Shown: positions 1 to 6,605, counted from the stretch's first letter. The stretch: 9,859 nt of DNA from an uncultured Bacteroidota bacterium (GCA_903881265.1 CAIRSV010000226.1:1-9859), one strand, 5' to 3'. Numbers and translations are program-made. Notes: a model not told the origin generated them from the letters alone.

Positions 1-645
1 AATACGTATACACCAACTGTGAGCGTAAAGGCTCCTGCCGCATATATCATTCCGCAAGGTTGGTGGCGCGTGATCGACTTGCTGCAATTAAATGGCGTAA
101 CAATGGAACAGTTTGATAAAAACCAATCTCTTGAGGTAGATGCCTATAAAATAATCAGTTACAAGTCAGGCGATACACCTTATGAACAGCATCATCCAAA
201 CGGCAAAATAGATCTAGAAACTCAGCACATTAAAATCGATATTCGAAAAGGTGATTACTATATTCCACTCGAACAGTCAGCCAAACGATTCATTATTGAA
301 GTATTGGAACCACAAGCCAGTGATAGTTATTTCTATTGGAATTTCTTCGATGCCATCCTTGTTCAAAAAGAAGGATACAGTGACTATGCCTATGAAGAAA
401 ATGCAGCTGAATATCTTGCAGCTCATCCTGATGTGCAAATTTTACTCAATGAAAAACGGCAAACCGATACCGCCTTCGCAGCCAATGCAGGTGCGCAACT
501 TGAATTTGTGTACAGGCATTCGCCTTATATCGAACCTCGTCATAATTTGTATCCGGTGTATCGAATCAATCATACACAACAAATGGGCATACTTCCAGAA
601 AAGATGATCCAACAAAATCAAACAAGGATTAAGGAAGATGAGTAA
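1..645 (+). CDS. M14-type zinc carboxypeptidase family protein, C-terminal part (5' end outside window)
   Basis: The reading frame is open from base 1 (first codons read N-T-Y-T-P-T) and stops at 643-645, so this is the 3' end of a longer gene with 214 residues visible; the GTG at 19 is internal, not a start. The visible part carries blocks I recognise from the C-terminal region of Bacteroidota M14 family metallopeptidases: AYIIPQGWWRVID near the left edge, KGDYYIPLEQSAKRFIIE in the middle, then LEPQASDSYFYWNFFD, QKEGYSDY and a tail rich in Y and P. The catalytic zinc-binding residues of M14 (HxxE and a distal His and Glu) would lie upstream and cannot be checked, so activity is inferred from the family. 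The family members are usually secreted or periplasmic. The next gene starts 47 nt downstream in the same direction. Confidence 0.65.
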   Translation, partial: NTYTPTVSVKAPAAYIIPQGWWRVIDLLQLNGVTMEQFDKNQSLEVDAYKIISYKSGDTPYEQHHPNGKIDLETQHIKIDIRKGDYYIPLEQSAKRFIIEVLEPQASDSYFYWNFFDAILVQKEGYSDYAYEENAAEYLAAHPDVQILLNEKRQTDTAFAANAGAQLEFVYRHSPYIEPRHNLYPVYRINHTQQMGILPEKMIQQNQTRIKEDE

Positions 646-679
646 TTCAACAACTACACACAACCACATTCAGAAGTAG

Positions 680-687
680 TATCTTTG
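680..687 (+). promoter_or_regulatory. TAnnTTTG box directly before the start of the PD-(D/E)XK gene
   Basis: TATCTTTG is an exact match to the Bacteroidota -7 element TAnnTTTG and ends 5 nt before the ATG at 693. No TTTG-like -33 element is seen at the usual spacing (657-660 reads CACA). If it is functional, transcription would start at or next to the start codon, giving a leaderless message. This is inferred from the motif only. Confidence 0.4.
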
Positions 688-692
688 GCACT

Positions 693-1106
693 ATGCAGGC
701 AGAGCGTTTTAAATTCAAATACGAAAACGACAAGAAATATATTTACGATACCAATCGAAAAAAATATGTGGTATTAACCGCTGAAGAATGGATCAGACAG
801 CACGTGTTATATCATTTCATGCACGTACTACATTATCCTGCGGCAGTGATTTCGGTAGAGAAGCAAATCAAGGTCGGTTCACGAAATCGTCGTTATGATA
901 TTGTTGTGTATAAGAACAGTATCCCGTGGCTGATTGTCGAATGCAAAAGCGAAAAGGAAGTGCTTAATGACAAGGTATTAAGTCAGCTCCTCGCCTACAA
1001 TAGCACACTCGATGTGGCGTACTTGACAATCACCAACGGCACACAAATAATGACATATGAGATCGCAGCACAAACTTGGAAGAATGAGTTTCCTTGTTAT
1101 GCATAA
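693..1106 (+). CDS. Stand-alone HsdR N-terminal-domain (PD-(D/E)XK nuclease-fold) protein
   Basis: This 137-residue protein resembles the HSDR_N_2-type domain, the nuclease-fold part of type I restriction R subunits, found alone in many Bacteroidota. The likely PD-(D/E)XK core is visible: E56 in the first helix/strand region, D69 in RRYDIVVY, and E83-x-K85 in LIVECKS, followed by a QLLAYN helix (the conserved Q region) and a strand LTITNG. There is no helicase or methylase region, and no hsdM or hsdS gene nearby, so it is not a complete restriction system. Family members of this size are normally annotated only by domain and their role is not established. The ATG at 693 is preceded by a perfect TAnnTTTG box and no ribosome binding site. 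The gene converges with the minus-strand hydrolase gene, leaving 5 bp between the stop codons. Confidence 0.75.
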   Translation: MQAERFKFKYENDKKYIYDTNRKKYVVLTAEEWIRQHVLYHFMHVLHYPAAVISVEKQIKVGSRNRRYDIVVYKNSIPWLIVECKSEKEVLNDKVLSQLLAYNSTLDVAYLTITNGTQIMTYEIAAQTWKNEFPCYA

Positions 1107-1111
1107 CCAAT

Positions 1112-1723
1112 TTATTTAATTGCAACATTCATCAACTGATCGTCAAATAGTGAAGCGCTCAACTGATCGCCTATTGCAACCGGACCTACACCCTGTGGTG
1201 TTCCTGTAAAGATGAGATCGCCCATATTCAAGGTAAAGAATTGAGACACATACGCAATGACTTTTTCAAAACTAAAGAGCAAATTTTCGGTATTCCCTTC
1301 TTGCACCACCTCATTATTTTTCTTCAGCGAAAACAGCAACGGATGATTCTTCTCTTCTTCTGTTATGTTTTTCCATTGACCAATAACAGCTGAATTATCA
1401 AAGGCTTTCGCGATTTCCCAAGGCAGCCCTTTTTCCTTTTGATGCTGCTGCAAATCGCGTGCTGTAAAATCGATACCCACCGTCACGGCGTTATAATAAG
1501 ACCTTGCGAATTTCTCACTGACAGAGCGGCCGTTCTTGCAAATGCGTAATACAATTTCACATTCATAATGCAAGTCTTTCGTAAAATTTGGATAATAAAA
1601 ATCCTGATTATCTGTCAACAACGCGGTGTGCGGTTTCATAAAAATAACCGGTGCAGCAGGCACTTCATTCTTTAGTTCTTTGGCATGCTCAGCATAATTT
1701 CTTCCAACACAAAATATTTTCAT
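1112..1723 (-). CDS. Fumarylacetoacetate hydrolase family protein (acylpyruvase / oxaloacetate decarboxylase type)
   Basis: The 203-residue product matches the small single-domain FAH family (YcgM/FAHD1 type), which cleaves acylpyruvates or decarboxylates oxaloacetate in the cytoplasm with Mg2+ or Mn2+. Family landmarks appear in order: GRNYAEHAKEL at 7-17, whose H13 and E16 match the catalytic His-Glu pair of FAHD1; KPHTAL at 30-35; the metal ligands E54 and E56 in HYECEIVL; D85 in GIDFTARDLQ; K106 in GLPWEIAKAFD; and NMGDLIFTGTPQGVGP near the C terminus. The length fits the family, which lacks the long N-terminal domain of true fumarylacetoacetases. It starts 12 nt after the pth stop on the same strand, so the two are probably cotranscribed. 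The substrate cannot be decided from sequence; oxaloacetate, fumarylpyruvate and acetylpyruvate are all possible. Confidence 0.88.
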   Translation of the reverse strand: MKIFCVGRNYAEHAKELKNEVPAAPVIFMKPHTALLTDNQDFYYPNFTKDLHYECEIVLRICKNGRSVSEKFARSYYNAVTVGIDFTARDLQQHQKEKGLPWEIAKAFDNSAVIGQWKNITEEEKNHPLLFSLKKNNEVVQEGNTENLLFSFEKVIAYVSQFFTLNMGDLIFTGTPQGVGPVAIGDQLSASLFDDQLMNVAIK

Positions 1724-1735
1724 TCGTATGTTTCT

Positions 1736-2311
1736 TTAAAGGTCAAATTTAATATTGTTACACAAATTCATGGCTCGATCAATACCTATCGTTACAAAAT
1801 TTTCTATGACTTCACAACAAGCGCTCACCTTTTGATTGACCACCGGCACTTCCTCATCCGTCCATCGACCTAATACATAATCAGCTTGACGACCTTTTGG
1901 AAAATTATTACCGATACCAAAGCGAAGCTTAGGATAGGCATTCGTGCCAATCAATTCTTGTATACTTTTCAATCCATTATGACCAGCATCAGATCCGCTG
2001 CCACGAAGTTTCATCACATGAATTGGGAACGCCAAATCATCGACAATCGTGAGTGTTTGATTCACACTAACCTTTTCTTTATCCATCCAATACTTGAACG
2101 CTTTCCCACTTAAATTCATGTATGTGGTGGGTTTAATTAACACAAGTACCCTTCCTTTAAATTTTATCTCGCAAACATCCGCCAAGCGTTCAGACGAAAA
2201 TGTACCGCCATGTTTGGACGCAAATACATCGAGTACATCAAAGCCAATATTATGACGTGTTTCGATATACTCGGTTCCAATATTTCCTAATCCAACGATT
2301 AAAAATTTCAT
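1736..2311 (-). CDS. pth: Peptidyl-tRNA hydrolase
   Basis: Pth releases the peptide from peptidyl-tRNAs that have dropped off ribosomes, recycling tRNA in the cytoplasm; it is normally essential. The 191-residue length is typical (the E. coli enzyme has 194). All recognised active-site residues are present: N10 in GLGNIG, the catalytic H20 in TRHNIGF, N66 in KPTTYMNLSG, D91 in IVDDLAFP, and N112 in GHNGLKS. The later signature RFGIGN and the DYVLGRW block also fit. The start at 2311 gives the canonical MKFLIVGLGN N terminus, so it is firm. A TAnnTTTG-like box sits 4 nt before this ATG. The gene lies 53 nt downstream of the secreted-protein gene and 12 nt upstream of the FAH-family gene, all on the minus strand. 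The common Bacteroidota partner rplY (ribosomal protein L25) is not next to it here. Confidence 0.97.
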   Translation of the reverse strand: MKFLIVGLGNIGTEYIETRHNIGFDVLDVFASKHGGTFSSERLADVCEIKFKGRVLVLIKPTTYMNLSGKAFKYWMDKEKVSVNQTLTIVDDLAFPIHVMKLRGSGSDAGHNGLKSIQELIGTNAYPKLRFGIGNNFPKGRQADYVLGRWTDEEVPVVNQKVSACCEVIENFVTIGIDRAMNLCNNIKFDL

Positions 2312-2315
2312 GATG

Positions 2316-2346
2316 CGAAACTACTATCTTATCTTGATTTGAAAAA
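2316..2346 (-). promoter_or_regulatory. pth: Candidate pth promoter (TTTT-N19-TAGTTTCG)
   Basis: On the minus strand, TTTT (2346-2343) and TAGTTTCG (2323-2316) are separated by 19 nt. They match the Bacteroidota -33 TTTG and -7 TAnnTTTG elements with one mismatch each. The -7 box ends 4 nt before the pth ATG, so a transcript starting here would be leaderless or nearly so. This is motif evidence only. Confidence 0.3.
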
Positions 2347-2364
2347 TGTAAAAAAATCGGACGA

Positions 2365-2997
2365 TCATTTAATCTTCTCTAGTTCTTCTTTCGAAACGAT
2401 TTTATAATCCTTAGGGATATCAAACACTTTCACATCAACAATTTTAGTCTCAAAAGCTGTAGCCACAAACCGTATGCTTTTGTCTGTATTAGATTTTACT
2501 TCGTACTCAAGTGGCACACCTTGCAAGCCTGGAAATAGTATATTGAAGGATTCATGCGGAGGAAGAAGATCGGCTGTAAAATAAAAATTGGCTTCTTCGC
2601 CATTGAGATAACGCACAGTGGCTGCAGAACTAGCATACCCTGCAATCGTTTTCTTTAGGTTCGTAAACGAAAAAACGGCCTTCTCGAATCGCTTATTCTG
2701 TTCTGCCACTTGAGATGCCGACATGGTGAGTGCGTATTTATTTTCGGCATCCACATTCAACGTAATAGTTGAACCTGTCTTCTGATTGGAAATGAGTATG
2801 TTGTTAAATCCATTATTCATAAGCAACTCCCGTCGGCTCATATTATTCTTGACTGTCACGCTATATAATCCATCTGGCTTTTCGCTTCCGTTGACAAAAA
2901 CATCATAATTGATGACGCCTTCTGAAAATATTTTTTGCGCATACGCGCGAAAGCCAACTAGGAGACTCAAAAACAAGCATATTGACAGTTTATTCAT
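2365..2997 (-). CDS. Secreted protein, DUF4412-like
   Basis: The product has 210 residues. It begins with a clear Sec signal peptide: positive N terminus MNK, a hydrophobic stretch around residues 4-16, and a probable cleavage site after AYA (A20), leaving a mature protein that starts QKIFSEG. The mature part looks like an all-beta periplasmic or secreted domain of the DUF4412 kind common in Bacteroidota. An initial EGVINYDV strand is followed by alternating strands, a KKTIAGYASSAATVRY block where family members have a GY motif, and a C-terminal FDIPKDYKIVSKEELEKI resembling the usual closing P-x-DY/GY segment. There is no lipobox or C-terminal sorting domain. Function is unknown. It is the first gene of a minus-strand group with pth 53 nt downstream, and it faces the sugar operon across a 277-bp divergent region. 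The domain assignment is by resemblance and moderately sure. Confidence 0.7.
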   Translation of the reverse strand: MNKLSICLFLSLLVGFRAYAQKIFSEGVINYDVFVNGSEKPDGLYSVTVKNNMSRRELLMNNGFNNILISNQKTGSTITLNVDAENKYALTMSASQVAEQNKRFEKAVFSFTNLKKTIAGYASSAATVRYLNGEEANFYFTADLLPPHESFNILFPGLQGVPLEYEVKSNTDKSIRFVATAFETKIVDVKVFDIPKDYKIVSKEELEKIK

Positions 2998-3180
2998 AAT
3001 CTAAAGTTGAAAATCGATTTCAAGAAATGGGGCAATTTATATTATTATGGCGTTCGAATTTTTGCCAGTCTAACTTTTTCGTATCGACTACGCTCCAATT
3101 CGGCATCCCCTATCACTCGCGTCTTGTAAAACTAAGGCTTCTTGGTAAATTAGCTTCAGGCAAGGACCATTATTTTTTTC

Positions 3181-3211
3181 TTTATTGGTGAAGTAAGTTT
3201 TTATATCTTGC
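3181..3211 (+). promoter_or_regulatory. Candidate promoter of the CDP-sugar operon (TTTA-N19-TATCTTGC)
   Basis: TTTA at 3181-3184 is followed after exactly 19 nt by TATCTTGC at 3204-3211, an imperfect match to the Bacteroidota pattern TTTG-N19-TAnnTTTG. Transcription would begin near 3215-3218, giving a leader of about 60 nt before the ATG of rfbF at 3275. The rest of the 277-bp divergent region (2998-3274) shows no ORF, strong hairpin or terminator that I can support. Confidence 0.3.
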
Positions 3212-3274
3212 GTCCGTATTTTGTTGTGATTCACTCACACTATATCAAACAAAAAATTCTAACACTATTCAGTT

Positions 3275-4051
3275 ATGAAAGTAGTCTTATTTGCAGGTGG
3301 ATTAGGAACACGAATTTCCGAAGAGAGTCATCTAAGGCCAAAGCCGATGATAGAAATTGGAGGAAAGCCGATGTTATGGCATATTATGAATATATACGCG
3401 GCGCATGGTCACAACGAATTTATCGTCTGCTGCGGCTACAAAGGTTGGATGATCAAAGAATATTTTACGAATTACTTCCTTCATAATGCTGATGTCACTG
3501 TCGACTTAAAAGATAATAAAGTTGAAATTCATAATACCAATGCCGAACCGTTTAAAATTACGATGATCGACACTGGGGTGGATACGATGACAGGTGGTCG
3601 CTTAAAGCGTGTGCTTCCATACACCAATAATGAACCATTTATGTTGACCTATGGCGATGGTGTTTGTGATGTAGACATCAATGCATTGATTGACTTTCAT
3701 AAGCAGCACGGGAAAATATGTACGATGACAACCATACAACCAAGCAGTCGTTTTGGTGTCGTCAATATGGAAGAAGATGGCACCGTCAATCAGTTTGAAG
3801 AAAAGCCTGAAGATAGCGGCACATGGATTAACGGTGGCTTTTTTATTTTACAACCTGACATTAAAAATTACCTCACCGATGAAGGGATAGATGATGTAAT
3901 GTGGGAACGTCAACCAATGTATGATTTGGCAAATGACAAACAGATCGTTGGATTCAGACATCGAGGTTTTTGGAAGTGTATGGACACGATGCGCGACAAA
4001 GAAGAACTTGAAAAACTTTGGGAAACAAATCCGCTTTGGAAAAAATGGTAA
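3275..4051 (+). CDS. rfbF: Glucose-1-phosphate cytidylyltransferase
   Basis: RfbF joins CTP and alpha-D-glucose-1-phosphate to give CDP-D-glucose and pyrophosphate, the entry step to CDP-deoxysugars, in the cytoplasm. The 258-residue length matches Salmonella RfbF (257). The nucleotidyltransferase signature is intact: FAGGLGTRISEES at 6-18 followed by RPKPM with K23, then GGKPMLWHIM. Further landmarks are YGDGVCDVDI with D128, the INGGFF block, and FWKCMDTMRDK with D237, which supplies the second metal-binding aspartate in this fold. The WHIM and CMDTMRDK wording is characteristic of cytidylyltransferases of this type rather than the thymidylyl RmlA or uridylyl GalU enzymes. It is the first of four tightly packed genes. 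Its last 7 bases overlap the start of rfbG, which makes the pair a functional unit. Confidence 0.95.
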   Translation: MKVVLFAGGLGTRISEESHLRPKPMIEIGGKPMLWHIMNIYAAHGHNEFIVCCGYKGWMIKEYFTNYFLHNADVTVDLKDNKVEIHNTNAEPFKITMIDTGVDTMTGGRLKRVLPYTNNEPFMLTYGDGVCDVDINALIDFHKQHGKICTMTTIQPSSRFGVVNMEEDGTVNQFEEKPEDSGTWINGGFFILQPDIKNYLTDEGIDDVMWERQPMYDLANDKQIVGFRHRGFWKCMDTMRDKEELEKLWETNPLWKKW

Positions 4052-5136
4052 CGATAGAACATCTACATCGATATTACAAAGGGAAGAAGGTTTTCCTTAC
4101 AGGGCATACCGGCTTCAAAGGAGCTTGGATGCTACAAATACTATCCATGCTAGGTGCTGAAATAAAAGGGTTTGCCCTTGCACCCGAAAAAGATGGCGAT
4201 CTTTATCATCTCATCAATGGCGATGCATTATGTCAATCAAGTATCCTGCATGATATCCGCGATGCAGAGGCAGTGCGACGAGAATTGGTTCGCTTTGAAC
4301 CCGATTTTGTGTTTCATTTTGCAGCGCAACCGCTTGTGATTAAAGGATATGAAGAACCTCTATATACATTCGAAGTAAATGGCCAAGGCACAGCTAATGT
4401 GCTAGATGCACTGAAGTTTTTAACCAAGCGATGTGTGGCTGTGATGATAACGACCGACAAAGTCTACGAAAATCTTGATGACAATACCCTGTTCAAAGAA
4501 ACAGACAAACTAGGCGGTTACGACCCTTACTCGGCGAGTAAAGCAGTTGCCGAAATCATTATTTCATCGTATCGCTCTTCATTTTTTAATCCTGCGAAAA
4601 TTGATGTGCATCAAACATCAATCGCATCTGTGAGAGCCGGCAATGTCATAGGCGGTGGTGATTTTGCCGACAACCGCATCGTTCCCGATATCATACGAGC
4701 CATCAAAAAAAATGATCTTGTCACCTTGCGAAACCCGCATGCAACAAGACCATGGCAGCATGTACTAGAGCCATTAGGGGCGTATCTTCTATTAGCTTCT
4801 AAAATGGTGGATGATCATACAAGATATAACACATCATATAATCTCGGACCTACTAAGATGGATGTGTTAACCGTCGAAGAACTCACACAAATCGCAATTA
4901 CCAAAGCCGGCAAAGGATCGTATCAGATCGACGACAATCCAACTAAAGTACACGAGGCTTCTACCCTGATGCTTGACATCGACAAGGCGAAACGAGAACT
5001 TGATTGGAGTCCGAAATTCGATTCAAAAACTGCCATCGAAAAGACAGTGGAATGGTATATTGATGATCATACCGATGCTGCCACAAAATGCCAGCAACAA
5101 ATTAGTGCTTACTTTCAACAACAAAACCCTTCGTAG
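4045..5136 (+). CDS. rfbG: CDP-glucose 4,6-dehydratase
   Basis: RfbG converts CDP-D-glucose to CDP-4-keto-6-deoxy-D-glucose, using bound NAD+ in a hydride-shuttle mechanism. I chose the ATG at 4045, which gives 363 residues, close to the usual length near 360. A TTG at 4018 would add nine residues and lies deeper inside rfbF. The extended-SDR features are complete: the nucleotide-binding GHTGFKG at 20-26, FHFAAQPLV, TTDKVY with T137, D138 and K139 (the dehydratase acid/base positions), and YDPYSASK with Y162 and K166. Typical RfbG blocks follow: VRAGNVIGGGDFADNRIVPD, RPWQHVLEPLGAYL and YNLGP. The ATG overlaps the rfbF stop by 7 nt, suggesting translational coupling, and the epimerase gene follows after 6 nt. 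Family assignment is firm. Confidence 0.95.
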   Translation: MVTIEHLHRYYKGKKVFLTGHTGFKGAWMLQILSMLGAEIKGFALAPEKDGDLYHLINGDALCQSSILHDIRDAEAVRRELVRFEPDFVFHFAAQPLVIKGYEEPLYTFEVNGQGTANVLDALKFLTKRCVAVMITTDKVYENLDDNTLFKETDKLGGYDPYSASKAVAEIIISSYRSSFFNPAKIDVHQTSIASVRAGNVIGGGDFADNRIVPDIIRAIKKNDLVTLRNPHATRPWQHVLEPLGAYLLLASKMVDDHTRYNTSYNLGPTKMDVLTVEELTQIAITKAGKGSYQIDDNPTKVHEASTLMLDIDKAKRELDWSPKFDSKTAIEKTVEWYIDDHTDAATKCQQQISAYFQQQNPS

Positions 5137-5142
5137 TCTAGT

Positions 5143-5679
5143 ATGAAAATTGAAGACACATCTATTGGCGCCGTCAAACTGCTGCATCAGTTCAGAGCCG
5201 ATGATCGCAGAGGAAGTTTTGTAAAAACATTTCATCATTCATCGCTCATGGCTTCGGGTATCGATTTTGAATTGAGGGAAAGTTTCTATTCAGTTTCAAA
5301 TCAACATGTCATTCGGGGTATGCATTTTCATCATCCTCCGTTTGATCATGACAAGATTGTATTCTGCACCGAGGGCGTTATTCTTGATGTAGCCTTAGAC
5401 CTGCGCAAAAATTCATCTACCTACGGACAGAGTGTTTCATCTCAACTTTCATTTGAAAATAACGCCGCCTTATACATCCCAAAAGGCTTTGCACACGGCT
5501 TTCTGACCCTCAGCGAAAAAGCAACTACCTTTTATCTAGTAAGCGGTGAATATAATCAACAGGCCGACGATGGTATTCGTTATGATAGTTTCGGTTTTGA
5601 TTGGAAGATAGCGAATCCGATTATTTCGGACCGCGATCTTGCATTTGATTCCTTATCAACGTTCAACAATCCTTTTTAA
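5143..5679 (+). CDS. RmlC-family sugar-nucleotide 3(,5)-epimerase acting on a CDP-4-keto-6-deoxyhexose
   Basis: The 178-residue cupin protein belongs to the dTDP-4-dehydrorhamnose 3,5-epimerase (RmlC) family. Landmarks in order are DDRRGSFVKTF at 20-30, the active-site VIRGMHFH with R58 and the catalytic base H61, K71 in the phosphate-contact position, EGVILDVALDLR at 77-88, IPKGFAHGFLTLS at 112-124, and Y137, which aligns with the conserved catalytic tyrosine. The H-x-Q-xx-P-xx-Q-x-K segment of canonical RmlC has both glutamines replaced by histidine here (H63, H69). Because it sits 6 nt after rfbG, the natural substrate is inferred to be CDP-4-keto-6-deoxy-D-glucose rather than the dTDP sugar. 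Whether it inverts C3, C5 or both is not visible, and an isomerase role is also possible. Confidence 0.85.
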   Translation: MKIEDTSIGAVKLLHQFRADDRRGSFVKTFHHSSLMASGIDFELRESFYSVSNQHVIRGMHFHHPPFDHDKIVFCTEGVILDVALDLRKNSSTYGQSVSSQLSFENNAALYIPKGFAHGFLTLSEKATTFYLVSGEYNQQADDGIRYDSFGFDWKIANPIISDRDLAFDSLSTFNNPF

Positions 5680-5693
5680 TTAATAGACTATTT

Positions 5694-6566
5694 ATGAAAA
5701 TATTCATTTCAGGCGCTTCTGGTTTGGTTGGCAGCAATTGTTTAAAACATTTTACCGAGCAAGGCGCTGATGCAGTGGGTTCGTATTTCAGTTACCCTAC
5801 ATCAAACACAGTCTACTTTAATACCCTTGACCTGAATGATGAAAAGAACTTTGATGTGGATGCCTTCAACCCGGATGTCATCGTGCATTGCGGCGCGCTG
5901 ACGCATGTCGACTATTGCGAAGATCATCAGGACGAGAGTTATGAAAAAACTGTCACATCAACAAAGAACTTGATTTCGTTGGCACACAAACTGCATGCAA
6001 GGCTTGTGTATATTTCGACTGACTATGTCTTTGATGGTCGCGAAGGCCCCTATATGGAATATGACGACGTAAATCCATTAAGTGTGTATGCAAAGCACAA
6101 ACTAGAAGGGGAGCAACTAAGTTTGAATGCATCCGATAAAAATCTAATCTTACGGGTAACAAATGTGTACGGAAATGAAGAAAGGAATAAAAATTTTGTA
6201 TCGCGCATCGTAGAGCAATGCCTCAATAAACAGAAACTTACGCTCAAACTTCCATTAGACCAATATGCCACACCGGTGAATGCTTGGGATGTTGCAAGAG
6301 CCATGTATCTTTTATTGAACGATCATCATTCCGGTATTTTTCATATTGCTAGTACCGATTGGATGAACCGCATCGAACTCGCCTTGAATGTGCTTAAATA
6401 TTTTCCTGAGGCCGAATACGAACTAATCCCGATAACGACACACGAAATGAAACAACCTGCAGCGCGACCACTGCGCGGTGGACTTCTCAAAAGTAAGTTC
6501 GCTGAATTATATCCTGCATTCCTTTTCGGAACCGTTGATTCGTTTGTACAACGGTTTGCGAAATAG
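5694..6566 (+). CDS. RmlD-like SDR sugar-nucleotide reductase
   Basis: This 290-residue extended SDR resembles dTDP-4-dehydrorhamnose reductases (RmlD), which reduce the 4-keto group of a nucleotide-linked 6-deoxyhexose with NAD(P)H. The Rossmann motif GASGLVG is at 7-13. The VIVHCGALTHVDYCE block matches the family's N-A-A-x-T-x-V-D-x-(A/C)-E segment. STDYVFDG at 108-115 supplies catalytic T109, and YAKHKLEGE carries Y132 and K136. LRVTNVYG and the YATPVNAWDVARAMYLLL substrate-domain segment also fit, as does the length, slightly below the usual 290-300. It begins 14 nt after the epimerase gene and closes the four-gene cassette, so it is the expected last step producing a CDP-6-deoxyhexose. 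Stereochemistry at C4 cannot be predicted. Alternatives within the family include epimerase/reductases of other deoxysugar routes. Confidence 0.83.
   Translation: MKIFISGASGLVGSNCLKHFTEQGADAVGSYFSYPTSNTVYFNTLDLNDEKNFDVDAFNPDVIVHCGALTHVDYCEDHQDESYEKTVTSTKNLISLAHKLHARLVYISTDYVFDGREGPYMEYDDVNPLSVYAKHKLEGEQLSLNASDKNLILRVTNVYGNEERNKNFVSRIVEQCLNKQKLTLKLPLDQYATPVNAWDVARAMYLLLNDHHSGIFHIASTDWMNRIELALNVLKYFPEAEYELIPITTHEMKQPAARPLRGGLLKSKFAELYPAFLFGTVDSFVQRFAK
6530..6556 (+). repeat. Perfect 8-bp inverted repeat in the 3' end of the reductase gene
   Basis: AACCGTTG (6530-6537) and CAACGGTT (6549-6556) are exact reverse complements around an 11-nt loop, so the transcript can fold into an 8-bp stem. It lies inside the last ten or so codons of the reductase gene. 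A T5 run at 6570-6574 follows only after 13 nt, further than in a normal intrinsic terminator. It may be a partial terminator, an mRNA 3'-end stabiliser, or chance. Confidence 0.3.
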
Positions 6567-6586
6567 CCCTTTTTAATTTATCTTAC
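6555..6586 (+). promoter_or_regulatory. Candidate promoter of the small lipoprotein gene (TTTG-N20-TATCTTAC)
   Basis: TTTG (6555-6558) and TATCTTAC (6579-6586) are 20 nt apart, close to the Bacteroidota TTTG-N19-TAnnTTTG arrangement, with two mismatches in the -7 box. Transcription would begin near 6590-6593, leaving a short leader before the ATG at 6606. This suggests the lipoprotein gene can be transcribed apart from the sugar operon. Confidence 0.33.
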
Positions 6587-6605
6587 CCTTCTAAAAAACA
6601 AAAAA

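Noticed and set aside
19..21. GTG at 19 as the start of the first gene
   Set aside because: The frame is open to base 1 and the protein resembles the C-terminal part of a longer peptidase, so the gene begins outside the window.
693..1106. A type I restriction-modification system
   Set aside because: Only an N-terminal-type nuclease domain is present; there is no helicase part and no methylase or specificity gene.
1108..1122. Inverted repeat CAATT-TATTT-AATTG between the convergent genes as a bidirectional terminator
   Set aside because: The stem has only five mostly A/T pairs, lies partly in the minus-strand gene, and lacks a clean T-run.
2998..3274. A small RNA or riboswitch in the divergent intergenic region
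   Set aside because: I could not find a convincing stem or known conserved core there; only the candidate promoter is supported.
4018..4044. TTG at 4018 as the start of rfbG (nine extra residues)
   Set aside because: The ATG at 4045 gives the usual family length and a short overlap with rfbF; the extra residues show no family similarity.
3275..6566. Assignment of the operon to dTDP-L-rhamnose synthesis
   Set aside because: The first two genes are clearly cytidylyltransferase and CDP-glucose dehydratase, and no rmlA or rmlB is present.
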